From: Phyllobacteriaceae bacterium
GTDB lineage: Bacteria; Pseudomonadota; Alphaproteobacteria; Rhizobiales; Rhizobiaceae
Reading direction: 5' to 3'
DNA: 64,000 bases
Assembly (NCBI GenBank): GCA_024742765.1
Contig: JANSXT010000023.1
Location: 1 to 64,000 of the forward strand
The notes beneath the pieces were generated by a model. The model did no database searches and was not told the origin of the DNA. It saw nothing but the letters and a program-made list of their open reading frames with translations. Shown here in pieces: positions 35,518 to 45,384 of the stretch (position 1 is the stretch's first letter; every line of letters starts with the position of its first letter). The position numbers were made by a program, and so were the translations under genes.

Positions 35518-37467
35518 ATGGCCATCACCCTTGAACGGGACGGCGATTGCGCCGTCGTCATTATCGACAATCCGCCGGTCAATGCCGCGTCACACGCCGT
35601 CCGCCAGGGGCTGATGGATGCCGTCACCACCTGCGACGCCGACCCGGCCATATCCGCCGTCATCCTGCGCTGCGCGGGCCGGACGTTCGTCGCCGGCGCC
35701 GACATCCGCGAGTTGGGCCAGCCGCCGAAGGAACCGCATCTGCCAGATGTGGTCAGCGCAATCGAGACAGCCGACACGCCATGGATCGCCGCGATCCACG
35801 GCACCGCCCTTGGCGGCGGGCTCGAACTGGCGATGGCCTGCCGCGCGCGGGTCGCCGATGCAAACGCAAAGCTCGGATTGCCGGAAGTCAATCTCGGCCT
35901 GATCCCCGGCGCCGGCGGCACGGTGCGGCTGCCGCGCCTTGTTGACGCTGAGACCGCATTGACGATGGTCGCCGGCGGCAAGCCGGTCGGTGCGGCCGAG
36001 GCCCATCGCGCCGGGTTGGTCGAGGGGGTCGACGAAGGCGATCTCCTCACCGCGGCAAAGGAGTTGGCGCGATCGATGACCGGCGAAGAACCGCGGACTC
36101 TCGGACGTCCCATCCGACAGCCGGCGGATGCGGACGCGTTTGCCGCGCAGAAAGCCAAAACGATCGCCAAAGCGCGCGGCCAGCATTCGATCAATGCGGC
36201 GGTCGAGGCCGTCGCGCGGGCGCTCGAACTGCCGGCCGATGAGGCATTGGGCGCCGAGCGGGACGCCTTTCTCGCCCTCAAGGCTTCCGAACAGTCGGCG
36301 GCGTTGCGGCACATCTTCATGGCCGAGCGGGCAACCCTGTCCGATCCGCGCTGCAAGGGCACGCCGCGTCCCTTCGACACGGCCGGCGTGGTCGGCGGCG
36401 GCACGATGGGCGCGGGTATCGCGGCGGCCTGTCTGTTGGCCGGACTGACCGTGATCCTGATCGAGCGTGACGGCCAAGCCGCTCAAGCCGCGCACGAACG
36501 CGTGTCGTCGATCCTCGATCAAAGCGCCAGGCGCGGCATCATCGATGAGACCACACGCGCCGATATCGGCAACCGCTTCTCAACCCATGACGATCACGGC
36601 CCGCTGTCGCAGGCCGATCTGGTTATCGAGGCGATCTTCGAGGAGATGGACGTCAAAAAGGCGGTGTTCGCGAGGCTGAACGCGGCCACAAGGCCCGATG
36701 CGATCCTTGCGACCAACACCTCCTATCTCGATGTCGACGCCATCGCGTCCACCGTCGCCGATCCATCCCGCGTCATCGGCCTGCACTTCTTTTCGCCGGC
36801 CCACATCATGAAGCTTCTGGAGATTGTCGTGCCGGCGAGCGTCGCCGACGATGTCGTGGCCACCGCAGCGGCCTTCGCCAAGCGCCTGAGGAAGACCGCC
36901 GTCCTGTCGGGCGTCTGCGACGGCTTCATCGCCAACCGCATCATGTCGGCCTATCGGCGGGAGGCCGACTATCTGATCGAGGACGGCGCCCTGCCGGCCG
37001 ATGTCGATCGCGCCATGCGCGATTTCGGCTTTCCCATCGGCGTCTTCGAAATGCAGGATCTGGCCGGCCTCGACATTGCCTGGGCGATGCGCAAGCGCCG
37101 CGCCAAGACGCGCGATCCGAATGAGCGCTATGTGGCGATCGCCGACGGGCTCTGCGAACAGGGCCGCTTCGGCCGCAAGACCGGCGCCGGCTGGTATCGC
37201 TATGAGGATGGAAAGCCCGTTGCCGACCCGGACGTGACCGCACTGATCGAGGCCGAGCGCGCCCGCAAGGGCATCGCGCCCGTCAGCCTGACGGACGAGG
37301 CGATCATGGACCGCATCCTGTCGGCCATGCAGAGCGAGGCGCAGGCGGTCCTCGATGAGGGCATTGCGTCCAAACCCGGCGACATCGATGTCGTCATGAC
37401 CAGCGGCTACGGCTTCCCGAGCTGGCGCGGCGGGCCGATGTTCATGAAGGCGCAGCAGGACACCTAG
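35518..37467 (+). CDS. Enoyl-CoA hydratase/3-hydroxyacyl-CoA dehydrogenase fusion (FadJ-like)
   Basis: 649 residues. Residues 1 to ~190 are crotonase ([44 protein letters not shown]). From about 285 there is an NAD-binding 3-hydroxyacyl-CoA dehydrogenase ([55 protein letters not shown]). It is somewhat shorter than FadB/FadJ (~715). It would take crotonyl-CoA from GcdH to acetoacetyl-CoA. No thiolase is adjacent. Confidence 0.92.
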   Translation: MAITLERDGDCAVVIIDNPPVNAASHAVRQGLMDAVTTCDADPAISAVILRCAGRTFVAGADIRELGQPPKEPHLPDVVSAIETADTPWIAAIHGTALGGGLELAMACRARVADANAKLGLPEVNLGLIPGAGGTVRLPRLVDAETALTMVAGGKPVGAAEAHRAGLVEGVDEGDLLTAAKELARSMTGEEPRTLGRPIRQPADADAFAAQKAKTIAKARGQHSINAAVEAVARALELPADEALGAERDAFLALKASEQSAALRHIFMAERATLSDPRCKGTPRPFDTAGVVGGGTMGAGIAAACLLAGLTVILIERDGQAAQAAHERVSSILDQSARRGIIDETTRADIGNRFSTHDDHGPLSQADLVIEAIFEEMDVKKAVFARLNAATRPDAILATNTSYLDVDAIASTVADPSRVIGLHFFSPAHIMKLLEIVVPASVADDVVATAAAFAKRLRKTAVLSGVCDGFIANRIMSAYRREADYLIEDGALPADVDRAMRDFGFPIGVFEMQDLAGLDIAWAMRKRRAKTRDPNERYVAIADGLCEQGRFGRKTGAGWYRYEDGKPVADPDVTALIEAERARKGIAPVSLTDEAIMDRILSAMQSEAQAVLDEGIASKPGDIDVVMTSGYGFPSWRGGPMFMKAQQDT

Positions 37468-37485
37468 AGCCAGACCTGAAGCGCG

Positions 37486-38706
37486 TCAGGTCACCCGGCC
37501 GCGCGCCCGATAGGCCGGATCGTCCCAAAGACGCTTGTCGAGCACATCGGCCAGGATATCGACGGCCGCCCGTACATCACCTTCATCAATGTAGAGCGGC
37601 GTGAAGCCGAACCGCATGATGTCCGGCGCGCGGAAGTCGCCGATCACATTGCGCGCGATCAGCGCCTGCATCGCCGCATAGCCGTGCTCAAAGGCGAACG
37701 AGACCTGGCTGCCGCGCTTGGCGGCATCGCGTGGGCTGGCCAGCGTCAGTTCCGGACATCGTGCCTCGACCTCGGCAATGAACGTCTCGCACAGCGCGAT
37801 GCTCGCCGCGCGCACATCGTCCATGTCGATATCGTCCCAGACCTTCAGCGCTTCGTCGAGCGCGGCGATCTGGATGATCGGCGGTGTGCCCACCCGCATC
37901 CGTTCGATGCCCGTGGCGGGCCGGTAGTGCGGTTCGAAGGCAAACGGTGCGTCATGGCCCAGCCAGCCGCTCAGCGCCGGCTGAACATCATCGACGATGT
38001 CCGGGCGGACATGGACGAAGGCCGGCGCGCCCGGCCCGCCATTGAGATATTTGTAGGTGCAGCCAACCGCGAACTCGGCCTTGCAGGCCGCCAGATCGAC
38101 CGGCACAGCGCCGGCGCTGTGGGCGAGATCCCAGATCATCACGGCGCCGGCCCGATGGGCCAGCTTCGTGATCGCATCCATGTCGTGCATGCGTCCGGTC
38201 CGGTAATCGACATGGGTGAGCATCACCGCTGCAACCTCATCGGTGATCGAGTCAACCACAGTTTCGGGATCGACAACGCGCAGTTCGTGCCCCTTGTCCA
38301 ACTGTCCGATCAGCCCCTCAGCCATATAGAGATCGGTCGGGAAGTTGCCGCTGTCGGACAGGATCACCCGTCGGTCCGGCCGCATGGCCAACGCCGCCGA
38401 CAAGGCCTGATGGACCTTGATGGAGAGCGTGTCGCCGAGCACGACGGAGCCTGGTGGCGCGCCGATCAGACGGCCGATCCGGTCGGCGACCCCGACCGGC
38501 TGCGCCATCCATCCATCGATGTTCCAGCCCTTGATCAGGTGTTCGCCCCATTCGTCGCCGACCATCGACGCGACGCGGCCCGGCACCGCACGCGGCAGCG
38601 GTCCGAGCGAATTGCCGTCCAGATAGATCATCCCGTCGGGCAGATGAAACCGCTCCTTAACGGGAAGCGTTGTCGCCGCGCTTTCGAGGTTCGTCGCTCC
38701 GCTCAC
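37486..38706 (-). CDS. kynU: Kynureninase
   Basis: 406-residue PLP enzyme splitting kynurenine into anthranilate and alanine. Landmarks: [49 protein letters not shown], and the Schiff-base Lys in [16 protein letters not shown]. The start is GTG at 38706, overlapping the kynA stop (GTGA), with a G-rich ribosome site just before; the longer frame from 38937 runs inside kynA and is rejected. Converges with the FadJ-like gene. Confidence 0.94.
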   Translation of the reverse strand: MSGATNLESAATTLPVKERFHLPDGMIYLDGNSLGPLPRAVPGRVASMVGDEWGEHLIKGWNIDGWMAQPVGVADRIGRLIGAPPGSVVLGDTLSIKVHQALSAALAMRPDRRVILSDSGNFPTDLYMAEGLIGQLDKGHELRVVDPETVVDSITDEVAAVMLTHVDYRTGRMHDMDAITKLAHRAGAVMIWDLAHSAGAVPVDLAACKAEFAVGCTYKYLNGGPGAPAFVHVRPDIVDDVQPALSGWLGHDAPFAFEPHYRPATGIERMRVGTPPIIQIAALDEALKVWDDIDMDDVRAASIALCETFIAEVEARCPELTLASPRDAAKRGSQVSFAFEHGYAAMQALIARNVIGDFRAPDIMRFGFTPLYIDEGDVRAAVDILADVLDKRLWDDPAYRARGRVT

Positions 38707-39536
38707 AATTGCCCCCTGACGTTCCACAATTCGGGAAACAGTTCGACCTCCAGCATCCGGCGCAGATATTTCACACCTGACGTGCCGCCGGTGCCGCGCT
38801 TGAAGCCGATGATCCGCTCGACAGTCGTGACATGGTTGAACCGCCAGCGCCGGAAATAGTCTTCCAGATCGACCAGCTTTTCCGCCAGCTCGTACATCGA
38901 CCAGTGCCTGCGCGGATCGGCATAGATTTCGGCCCATGCGGCCATCACAGCGTCATCGGCTCGGTGCGGCGCGTCCATGCGATAGATTTCGGGCGAAAGC
39001 TCCCGCCCCAGATGCTCGGACAATTGATCGAGTGCGACATGGTAGAGTGACTTGCGCGCCAATTCGGCGGTCAGCCTGGCATGCAGTTCGGGCCGATGTT
39101 CGTGCACCTTCATCATCGCCGGATTGCGGTTGCCGAGCACGAACTCGATCAGCCGGTACTGGTGCGACTGAAAGCCGGACGAGGCGCCGAGATCCTCGCG
39201 GAAGGCGGTATATTCGCTGGGCGTCATGGTGCGCAGCACGTCCCAGGCGCCGTTCAACTGCTCGAAGATGCGGGCGACGCGGGTCAGCATCTTGAAGACC
39301 GGTGGGAAATCGCCATCCGCCAACGCATCGCGCGCCGCGTTCAACTCATGCAGCGCCAGCCGCATCCAGAGTTCCGAGGTCTGATGCTGGATGATGAACA
39401 GCATCTCGTCATGGGCATCGGAGAGCGGGCTCTGCGCCGTCAGGATCGGATCGAGCGATAGATAGTCGCCATAGCTCATGTCGCGCGCAAACGATGTCTT
39501 GGCGCCGTCCTCGGTCGGATCATAGGCATCGGTCAA
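38703..39536 (-). CDS. kynA: Tryptophan 2,3-dioxygenase
   Basis: 277-residue heme dioxygenase opening the indole ring of Trp to N-formylkynurenine. Landmarks: [48 protein letters not shown], the heme-ligand region [14 protein letters not shown] and the substrate loop [15 protein letters not shown]. The only reasonable start is TTG at 39536 with GGAG about 9 nt upstream. It is coupled to kynU. Confidence 0.94.
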   Translation of the reverse strand: MTDAYDPTEDGAKTSFARDMSYGDYLSLDPILTAQSPLSDAHDEMLFIIQHQTSELWMRLALHELNAARDALADGDFPPVFKMLTRVARIFEQLNGAWDVLRTMTPSEYTAFREDLGASSGFQSHQYRLIEFVLGNRNPAMMKVHEHRPELHARLTAELARKSLYHVALDQLSEHLGRELSPEIYRMDAPHRADDAVMAAWAEIYADPRRHWSMYELAEKLVDLEDYFRRWRFNHVTTVERIIGFKRGTGGTSGVKYLRRMLEVELFPELWNVRGQL

Positions 39537-39620
39537 TGTGCGATCTCCACGTCTGTCGGCGCCCGGCCGCCCGACATTTGCCGGACGGACACCCGAACCC
39601 GGGACCCTACAGGAACCGCC

Positions 39621-40424
39621 CTAGCCGACAAACATGCGCGTGATGGCGCTGTCGGGCGTCCGCAACCCTTCAATTACCGTGAAATGATTGTGGTCGCCAT
39701 CGACCAGACACGCGGTCTGCGCATCGAGCCCCTCCCAGACGGCGGCCAGAATGCGTGCCTGACGGATGAATTCCGGTCGCTCGCCACCGCCGACCCAGGC
39801 GGTCACATGCGGGGTGCCGGCCGGCCGGTGCAGCACGGCGCTTTCCGCATCGGCTTCCGCGGCATCAAGGCGCAACGTGTCGTTCATCGCCGTCTTCATC
39901 AGGGGCCGCAGATCGTGCAGCCCGCTGATCGAGAGCGTATGCTCGATGCGCGCCAGAACGTCCGGCGGCAGAGGCGTGTCGTCGCACACCATGCGGGTCA
40001 CCAGATGCCCGCCCGCCGAATGGCCCGACAGGCGGATCGGGCCGGCGACGCGTTCGGCGGCCACCGTCAGTGCCCGGCCGATCTGCGCGGTGATCCCAGC
40101 AATGCGGATGTCCGGTGTCAGCGTGTAGCTCGGCAGCGCCACGGCCCATCCCCGGGCGCGGGCGCCTTCGGCATAGTGCGTCCAGTGGGCCTTGGACAGC
40201 CGCATCCAGTACCCGCCATGGACGAAGACGGCGAGCCCCTCGGGCGCAGCGTCCGGCCATACGATATCGAGCCGCTCGCGCGGCGCATCGCCATAGGCGA
40301 TGTCGGTCTCCACCTTCACCCCGCTGGCGCGATAGGCCGCCGCATCGTTTGCCCAACGCTCCGGCAATTCGCCCGAACCCGGCACATGGGCCATGTTGGC
40401 GAACGCATCGTCCCAATCGGTCAT
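39621..40424 (-). CDS. Alpha/beta hydrolase, probable kynurenine formamidase (AFMID-like)
   Basis: 267 residues with the HGGYWMRLSKAHW oxyanion motif near residue 70, the nucleophile elbow SGHSAGGHL near 135, and a late His in DGDHNHFTVIE. HGGYW is typical of arylformamidases of the alpha/beta-hydrolase type, unlike the metal-dependent bacterial KynB. Placed 84 bp upstream of kynA it supplies the missing step from N-formylkynurenine to kynurenine. Activity is inferred. Confidence 0.82.
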   Translation of the reverse strand: MTDWDDAFANMAHVPGSGELPERWANDAAAYRASGVKVETDIAYGDAPRERLDIVWPDAAPEGLAVFVHGGYWMRLSKAHWTHYAEGARARGWAVALPSYTLTPDIRIAGITAQIGRALTVAAERVAGPIRLSGHSAGGHLVTRMVCDDTPLPPDVLARIEHTLSISGLHDLRPLMKTAMNDTLRLDAAEADAESAVLHRPAGTPHVTAWVGGGERPEFIRQARILAAVWEGLDAQTACLVDGDHNHFTVIEGLRTPDSAITRMFVG

Positions 40425-40431
40425 CTCGCTG

Positions 40432-41919
40432 TCACCCCGCCTGATAGTCCGGTGTCGTCGACAGGAATGTGCCGTAGGCGCGCGCGTCGGGATAGCTGAA
40501 ATTTTCGATCAGCGGATTGGACCGCTTCCACTGCCGCGCGCCCATATCCTGCATCAGTTCGTCGAAATGCTTGAAATGGAACGGTGCCGAGCAGAGCCCG
40601 CCATAGATCTGGGCTGCCGGCCTTTCATTGCGCCGCCAGTCGAGCATTTTGTCCATATCCGCTTCCATCGCAGTGCGGCTTGGCTGGTTGGCCAGCTTGC
40701 CATCTGCATAGCGCACCAGCCAGTTGGCGATGATCTCCGCCGAAAGGACGGTGCAGAAGCTGGAGTTGAACCCGACAAAGCCCATGTCCGGCAGGTCCGG
40801 GTTCACCGCCAGGCGATAGACGCGATATTGTCCGTCCTCTTCGATCAGCTTGTCGCGATAGTCCTGCGGCAGATAGGGCACGCCGAGTTTCCAGCCGACC
40901 GCCAGGATCGCCACGTCGCAATCGACCGTCTCGCCATTTGTCAGGTGCAGCTTTTTGCCTTCATACCGGTCGAAGCTGCCGATCACCGGCCTGATCTTGC
41001 CGTCATTCAGGCATTCGAACAGCCCCGGCGTGACGATCGGCACCGAGCAGGATATGTCCTTTTCGATCGGGATGTCGGGCACCATATTGTGCTTCTTCAG
41101 GCCAAGCTGCAGCTTGAGCAGCGTTTCCAGCCCGCGAAAATTCGCCCAGACGAGCGGCTTTGTGATAGCGGCGAGCGTGCGGGCGGCGACGCCCCGGCCC
41201 CAGCCGTTGAACTGCATTTCCTGCGCCCGCAGGTAGAGCAGGCGCTTGAAGTTGATGCCCCCGACGAAATACGGAATGCGCCAGACATTCTCCCGATAGA
41301 CGAGTGTCACTGACTTGGCACCGTTTTGCGCGGCATTGACGGCGATGTCGGTCGCCGATTTGGAGCCGCCCAGTACCGCCACATGCTTGCCGGCGCAGAC
41401 ATCCGGATCGGTATATTCCGACGAATGCATCACCTGACCACCTTGGGCTGTGAAGTCGTCCTGACCGGGGTGGCTGATGATGTTCTTCTCCGAGAACTGG
41501 CCGGTGCAGATGGCGACGAAGTCGAAGTCCTCGGTCCAGCGCTGATTGCCCGCTTCAAGGGTCAGCGTCCAGCCCGGTTCGCCATCGGCGCGGCGATCCA
41601 TCGACGCAACAGCCGTGTTGAGCTGGAACAGCCGCGCGAGCCGATGCTTGTCGGCATAGGAATGCAGATAGGCATGCACCTGAGGGCCCTTCGGCCATTC
41701 GGGATAATCATCCGGCATGGGATGATCGGTGAAACAGTAAAGGTCCTTCGGCGATTGGGTCTGCACGTCCGGATAGGAGCGCGACAGTTCCCAGACACCG
41801 CCGAAGTCGTGGCTACGCTCGAACCCGCAGACCCGGTGACCCTTTTCGTCGAATGCCTTGGCGGCGGCCAGACCACTGACCCCGCCGCCAATGACGGCGA
41901 CCTTCTTGCGCTTGACCAT
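40432..41919 (-). CDS. Flavin-containing monooxygenase
   Basis: 495 residues: FAD site VAVIGGGVSGLAAAKAF, then an FMO-like CGFERSHDFGGVWELS, the NADPH site AVLGGSKSATDIAVNAA, and a late DVAILAVGWKLGVPYL. Such enzymes N- or S-oxygenate or act as Baeyer-Villiger oxygenases. It sits in the kynurenine operon between a cupin (16 bp) and the formamidase (7 bp), where no oxygenation step is required by the textbook route. It may act on an indole or amino-aromatic side substrate. The ATG at 41919 was preferred over an 18-codon extension. Confidence 0.87.
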   Translation of the reverse strand: MVKRKKVAVIGGGVSGLAAAKAFDEKGHRVCGFERSHDFGGVWELSRSYPDVQTQSPKDLYCFTDHPMPDDYPEWPKGPQVHAYLHSYADKHRLARLFQLNTAVASMDRRADGEPGWTLTLEAGNQRWTEDFDFVAICTGQFSEKNIISHPGQDDFTAQGGQVMHSSEYTDPDVCAGKHVAVLGGSKSATDIAVNAAQNGAKSVTLVYRENVWRIPYFVGGINFKRLLYLRAQEMQFNGWGRGVAARTLAAITKPLVWANFRGLETLLKLQLGLKKHNMVPDIPIEKDISCSVPIVTPGLFECLNDGKIRPVIGSFDRYEGKKLHLTNGETVDCDVAILAVGWKLGVPYLPQDYRDKLIEEDGQYRVYRLAVNPDLPDMGFVGFNSSFCTVLSAEIIANWLVRYADGKLANQPSRTAMEADMDKMLDWRRNERPAAQIYGGLCSAPFHFKHFDELMQDMGARQWKRSNPLIENFSYPDARAYGTFLSTTPDYQAG

Positions 41920-41935
41920 GATATGCCTCCGCCGA

Positions 41936-42376
41936 TCAGGCCGCGTCCGGCGGCGGCAGGAAATCGACCTCATGCATGGCCGACAGGCGAACCAGTTCCT
42001 CGGGATCGGTCACGCCATCAAGCACGACGAACAGGTCGAACAGCTTGCGCGCCGGCGCCACGCCGAAGACACATGTCGCCGCCGCGCCCGAGCGGTTGAA
42101 GATGCCATGGGCGATGCCCTTGGGCATGCGGATCGTATCGCCGGGGCCGGCCTTGTGAACATCGCCGCCGAATTCGACCTCGAGCGCGCCGTCGAGCATG
42201 ATGATCCACTCATCCTGCGTCGGGTGGATGTGCGGCGGAACGAAGGTGCCATCGGGAATGGCCGCGTGCCACAGGAACGCGTTGGGGGTGTGCAGCTTCG
42301 GCGTATAGGTGTGGCCGACAACATTCCAGCTCTTGCCTTCCAGCCCGTCCGCCGCCGGTGTGATGCCCTGGTCCAT
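41936..42376 (-). CDS. Cupin-domain protein in the kynurenine operon
   Basis: 146 residues, full cupin motifs PPHIHPTQDEWII and GDTIRMPKGIAHGIFN, so the metal ligands are intact. Paralogue of the cupin at 28224-28673. The ATG at 42376 follows GAGGGAGGAAA. First gene of the operon cupin-FMO-formamidase-kynA-kynU. Having a copy at the head of each half of the pathway suggests a shared role; function not established. Confidence 0.85.
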   Translation of the reverse strand: MDQGITPAADGLEGKSWNVVGHTYTPKLHTPNAFLWHAAIPDGTFVPPHIHPTQDEWIIMLDGALEVEFGGDVHKAGPGDTIRMPKGIAHGIFNRSGAAATCVFGVAPARKLFDLFVVLDGVTDPEELVRLSAMHEVDFLPPPDAA

Positions 42377-42515
42377 GGTTTCCTCCCTCGACATGTCGCA
42401 TTGGCGTCGGCCATCATGACCGAGGATCGCCGATCGGCTTATCCAGATTGCGAATCCAATTCGTGCTTCGATATTTTCAGCTTGAAATAAATAGGACCGG
42501 CGCTACGCTTCGATC

Positions 42516-43502
42516 ATGGTAAGCACACCGTGGACAGATCAGCTTCTCGGCGCATTTCCGGTGCTGCGCACGGACGATCTCGACGCAGCCCGGCACGCGG
42601 TGGCCGGCCGGTTTTGCGATCACCGGCTGACTTTGGACGGCGGCAAGGGCGTGTCGGTGCGCCACAACCATGTGGGCGGCGCCCATATCTCGCTCAACAT
42701 GCTGGGCTATGGTGGCGACGTCGCGATCGATCCGGGCATGCTGGGTGACTTCTACCTTTTGCAGATTCCGCTGACCGGGACGGCGCTGATCGCGCATCGC
42801 GGCGAAGAGGTCTGCGCCGCCCCGGAACGGGCAACCATCCTGAACCCGGATCGGCCAACGCGCATGCAATGGCGCGCCGATTGCCGCAAGCTGCTGGTTC
42901 AGATCGACGAGCGGTTTCTGCACCGGGTCGCCGAAGAGGCCGTCGGCGCCGCGCTGCCCGGCCCGGTGCGGTTCGACCCGGCCATCGACTTGCGCGCAAG
43001 GGCCGGACGCAAGCTGCGCATGCTGGCGCTGACGATGGTCGGCGCCGCCGATGAGGGCCGGCTTTTCACGGGGCGACCCGGCTTGCGCGACATGTCGACG
43101 GAGCGCGAGTTTGTGCGCCTTCTGCTGACACTGCAGCCGAGCAACGTGGCGCACATGATGCGCCCCGACGCCGACGCCGCGCGGCCGGTCCATCTGCGCC
43201 GGGCGGTGGACTTCATCCACGGCCACTATGCCGAGCCGATCTGCCTTGACGACATTGCGGCGAGCGCCGGCGTGCATCCGCGCAACCTCCAGATCGGTTT
43301 CAAGAAGGCGTTCGGCCGCTCGCCGATCCGCTATCTGCGCGATGTTCGGCTGGATGCGGCGCGCTATCACCTGTCGGCGCGTCAGAACCGTGAAAGCGTG
43401 ACCGAAACCGCTTTCGCCTGCGGCTTTTCGCATCTGGGCCGCTTTTCGCGCGACTATCGCGCCCGTTTCGGCCAATTGCCCAGCCTGTCCGGCGAGGCCT
43501 GA
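42516..43502 (+). CDS. AraC-family transcriptional regulator
   Basis: 328 residues. The N-terminal half resembles the AraC-binding-like domain of XylS/NahR-type aromatic activators (YLLQIPLTGTALIAHRGEE, ATILNPDRPTRMQW). The C-terminal double HTH is clear: HYAEPICLDDIAASAGVHPRNLQIGFKKAFG and FACGFSHLGRFSRDYRARFG. It is divergent from the cupin-FMO-kynAU operon and is its probable activator, with kynurenine or anthranilate as a likely effector. Confidence 0.9.
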   Translation: MVSTPWTDQLLGAFPVLRTDDLDAARHAVAGRFCDHRLTLDGGKGVSVRHNHVGGAHISLNMLGYGGDVAIDPGMLGDFYLLQIPLTGTALIAHRGEEVCAAPERATILNPDRPTRMQWRADCRKLLVQIDERFLHRVAEEAVGAALPGPVRFDPAIDLRARAGRKLRMLALTMVGAADEGRLFTGRPGLRDMSTEREFVRLLLTLQPSNVAHMMRPDADAARPVHLRRAVDFIHGHYAEPICLDDIAASAGVHPRNLQIGFKKAFGRSPIRYLRDVRLDAARYHLSARQNRESVTETAFACGFSHLGRFSRDYRARFGQLPSLSGEA

Positions 43503-43579
43503 TCGACACTCGACCCAGAGCTCGTCACGCCACCGATCGACCCCCGATCCGGCGCGGGACAGACGGTCATTTTCCCGTT

Positions 43580-43601
43580 TGACTGACCGATCAATCAGTC
43601 A
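43580..43601. promoter_or_regulatory. TetR-type operator palindrome
   Basis: TGACTGA (43580-43586) and TCAGTCA (43595-43601) are perfect arms around an 8-bp centre with partial symmetry (18 of 22 positions overall). It lies 12 bp before the tetR start, so it should autoregulate that gene and probably the TRAP operon behind it. Confidence 0.6.
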
Positions 43602-43613
43602 TACCGTACGGGC

Positions 43614-44276
43614 ATGGTTGCTCCACAGGTCAAGCCGCAAACCGCCGACCACACGCGGGAACGCATTCTGGCGGCCGCAGAGGGCGAGTTCTCGCGTCTG
43701 GGCTTTGAGGGCGCGGGCATGAAGGGCATCGCCGTTGCCGCCGGCGTGTCGCAGGGCCTTCTGCACTATCATTTCGGCACCAAGGACGGGCTCTACGCGG
43801 CAGTGATCGAACGCCGTTCGGCGATGATCAACGCAGCCCGGCATGATCTGCTCGACGCCGTTGACCTTGTAGCACCCGATGCCGTCGAAGCGATCTTTCG
43901 CGCCGTGTTCGAACCGCCGCTTGGTCCGGAAGGCGGCGGCCAGGTCTATGCGCGCATCTTTGCCAGTCTGGCGGTCGGGCCGGAGCGCGATCAGGATCTG
44001 GTGCGCCGGCATTATGATGCGACCGCGTTGCGCTTCATCGACGCCATCCAGATCGCCGAGCCGCGCGCCGACCGCGAGGTGGCGACCTGGGCCTACAGTT
44101 TCGCAATCGGCGCGCTGATCGGCACGGTCAATCGCGACGGCCGCCCCGGCCGGTTGATGGGGCGCAAGCCCGACGACCGGCAAACGGCGACGGGCGAACT
44201 TGTGCGCCGTCTCGCCGCACACGCGACCGGTGGCCTTTATGCGCTGATCGAGGAGCAGCACAGCCAATCGACCTGA
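43614..44276 (+). CDS. TetR-family regulator
   Basis: 220 residues. The N-terminal HTH is standard (TRERILAAAEGEFSRLGFEG, MKGIAVAAGVSQGLLHYHFG, KDGLYAAVI). The C-terminal effector domain is of the type common in RutR-like members. It is followed after 46 bp by a TRAP transporter and hydrolase genes, which it probably represses until their substrate is present. Confidence 0.9.
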   Translation: MVAPQVKPQTADHTRERILAAAEGEFSRLGFEGAGMKGIAVAAGVSQGLLHYHFGTKDGLYAAVIERRSAMINAARHDLLDAVDLVAPDAVEAIFRAVFEPPLGPEGGGQVYARIFASLAVGPERDQDLVRRHYDATALRFIDAIQIAEPRADREVATWAYSFAIGALIGTVNRDGRPGRLMGRKPDDRQTATGELVRRLAAHATGGLYALIEEQHSQST

Positions 44277-44280
44277 CCGA

Positions 44281-44295
44281 CCCGCACGATGCGGG
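44281..44295 (+). terminator. Short hairpin between tetR and dctP
   Basis: CCCGCA and TGCGGG pair across a 3-nt loop 4 bp after the tetR stop, followed 8 nt later by TTTT. The stem is only 6 bp, so it is a weak terminator or attenuator at most. Confidence 0.4.
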
Positions 44296-44322
44296 CCCGT
44301 TCGTTTTCAAAGGGAGGAACCG

Positions 44323-45381
44323 ATGAAACATCTGAAAACCGCCGCCCTGGCGGCCATCATCACCGCAACACCGCTCAGCGCGATCGCCGCGGACTTCAAC
44401 GCCACCGTCGCGGCCGGCCACCCGCCGGTCTTTCGCTGGGTCAAGATGATCGACGAGGCCTTCGTGCCGGCAACCCAAGCGGCGCTTGAGGGCACCGAAC
44501 ATGCCATCAGTTTCACGGGCCAGTATGGCGGCGCGATCGCCGGCGTTGGCGAGGAACTCGAAGCTGTCGAATCTGGCCTCGCCGAGATCGGCATCTGCCA
44601 GTCGCTGTTCGATCCGGCCAAGCTCGCCGTTCAAAATGTCACCTATTATACGCCGTTCGTCAGCGACGATGCCCGCGCGGTCAGCGACCTGATGCACCGG
44701 CTTCATGTCGAGGATGAGCGTATGCGCCAGGCCTATGCCGACAATGGCGTGGTCTATCTGGGCGCGCCGGTGGCCATCGACGACTATCTGATGATGACCA
44801 ATTTCCCGGTCGAGAGCCTTGCCGATCTCGAAGGCCGCAAGATCGCCGCGCCCGGCCCGGCGATCAACTGGCTGTCGGGCACCGGCGCGGTCGGCGTGTC
44901 GGGAAATCTGACGACCTACTACAATGAGCTGAAGACCGGCGTCTATGATGGCGTGATCGTCTTCGCCTCGGCCGCGCTTCCCGGCAAGCTCTACGAGGTC
45001 GCCCCGTACGTCACCCGCGCGGGGCTGGGTGCGCAATATGCCGGCGCGCTGTGCGCCAATGCCGACTGGTGGGACGGATTGCCCCAGGAGGTGCAAACCG
45101 CGCTGACGACCGGCGCCGATGCTGCGGCGGACTGGTATCTCGATGCGCTGGAGGCGGCGGTCGGAAACGCGTTCACCGCGATGGAAGCGGAAGGCGCGAC
45201 GATCACCGAAGCATCGGAAGACATGCGGGCGGCCTGGGCCCAGGGCATGGACAATGCCGCCAAGACCTGGGCGGCAGAGCTCGACGCGCAGGGCAAGCCC
45301 GGTTCGGACATCCTCGCGCTTTACATGGAGACCATGCGCGAGACCGGCGCGACGCCGCTGCGTGACTGGGACCAGGAATAG
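44323..45381 (+). CDS. TRAP transporter solute-binding protein (DctP family)
   Basis: 352 residues, signal peptide MKHLKTAALAAIITATPLSAIAA. The DctP fold is shown by NATVAAGHPPVFRWVKMIDEAFVP, IGICQSLFDPAKLAVQNVTYYTPF and the ligand-contact region GRKIAAPGPAINWLSGTGAVGV. TRAP binding proteins deliver carboxylates, often through an Arg contact. Strong ribosome site AGGGAGGA. First of seven genes in one direction. Confidence 0.9.
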   Translation: MKHLKTAALAAIITATPLSAIAADFNATVAAGHPPVFRWVKMIDEAFVPATQAALEGTEHAISFTGQYGGAIAGVGEELEAVESGLAEIGICQSLFDPAKLAVQNVTYYTPFVSDDARAVSDLMHRLHVEDERMRQAYADNGVVYLGAPVAIDDYLMMTNFPVESLADLEGRKIAAPGPAINWLSGTGAVGVSGNLTTYYNELKTGVYDGVIVFASAALPGKLYEVAPYVTRAGLGAQYAGALCANADWWDGLPQEVQTALTTGADAAADWYLDALEAAVGNAFTAMEAEGATITEASEDMRAAWAQGMDNAAKTWAAELDAQGKPGSDILALYMETMRETGATPLRDWDQE

Positions 45382-45384
45382 GCA

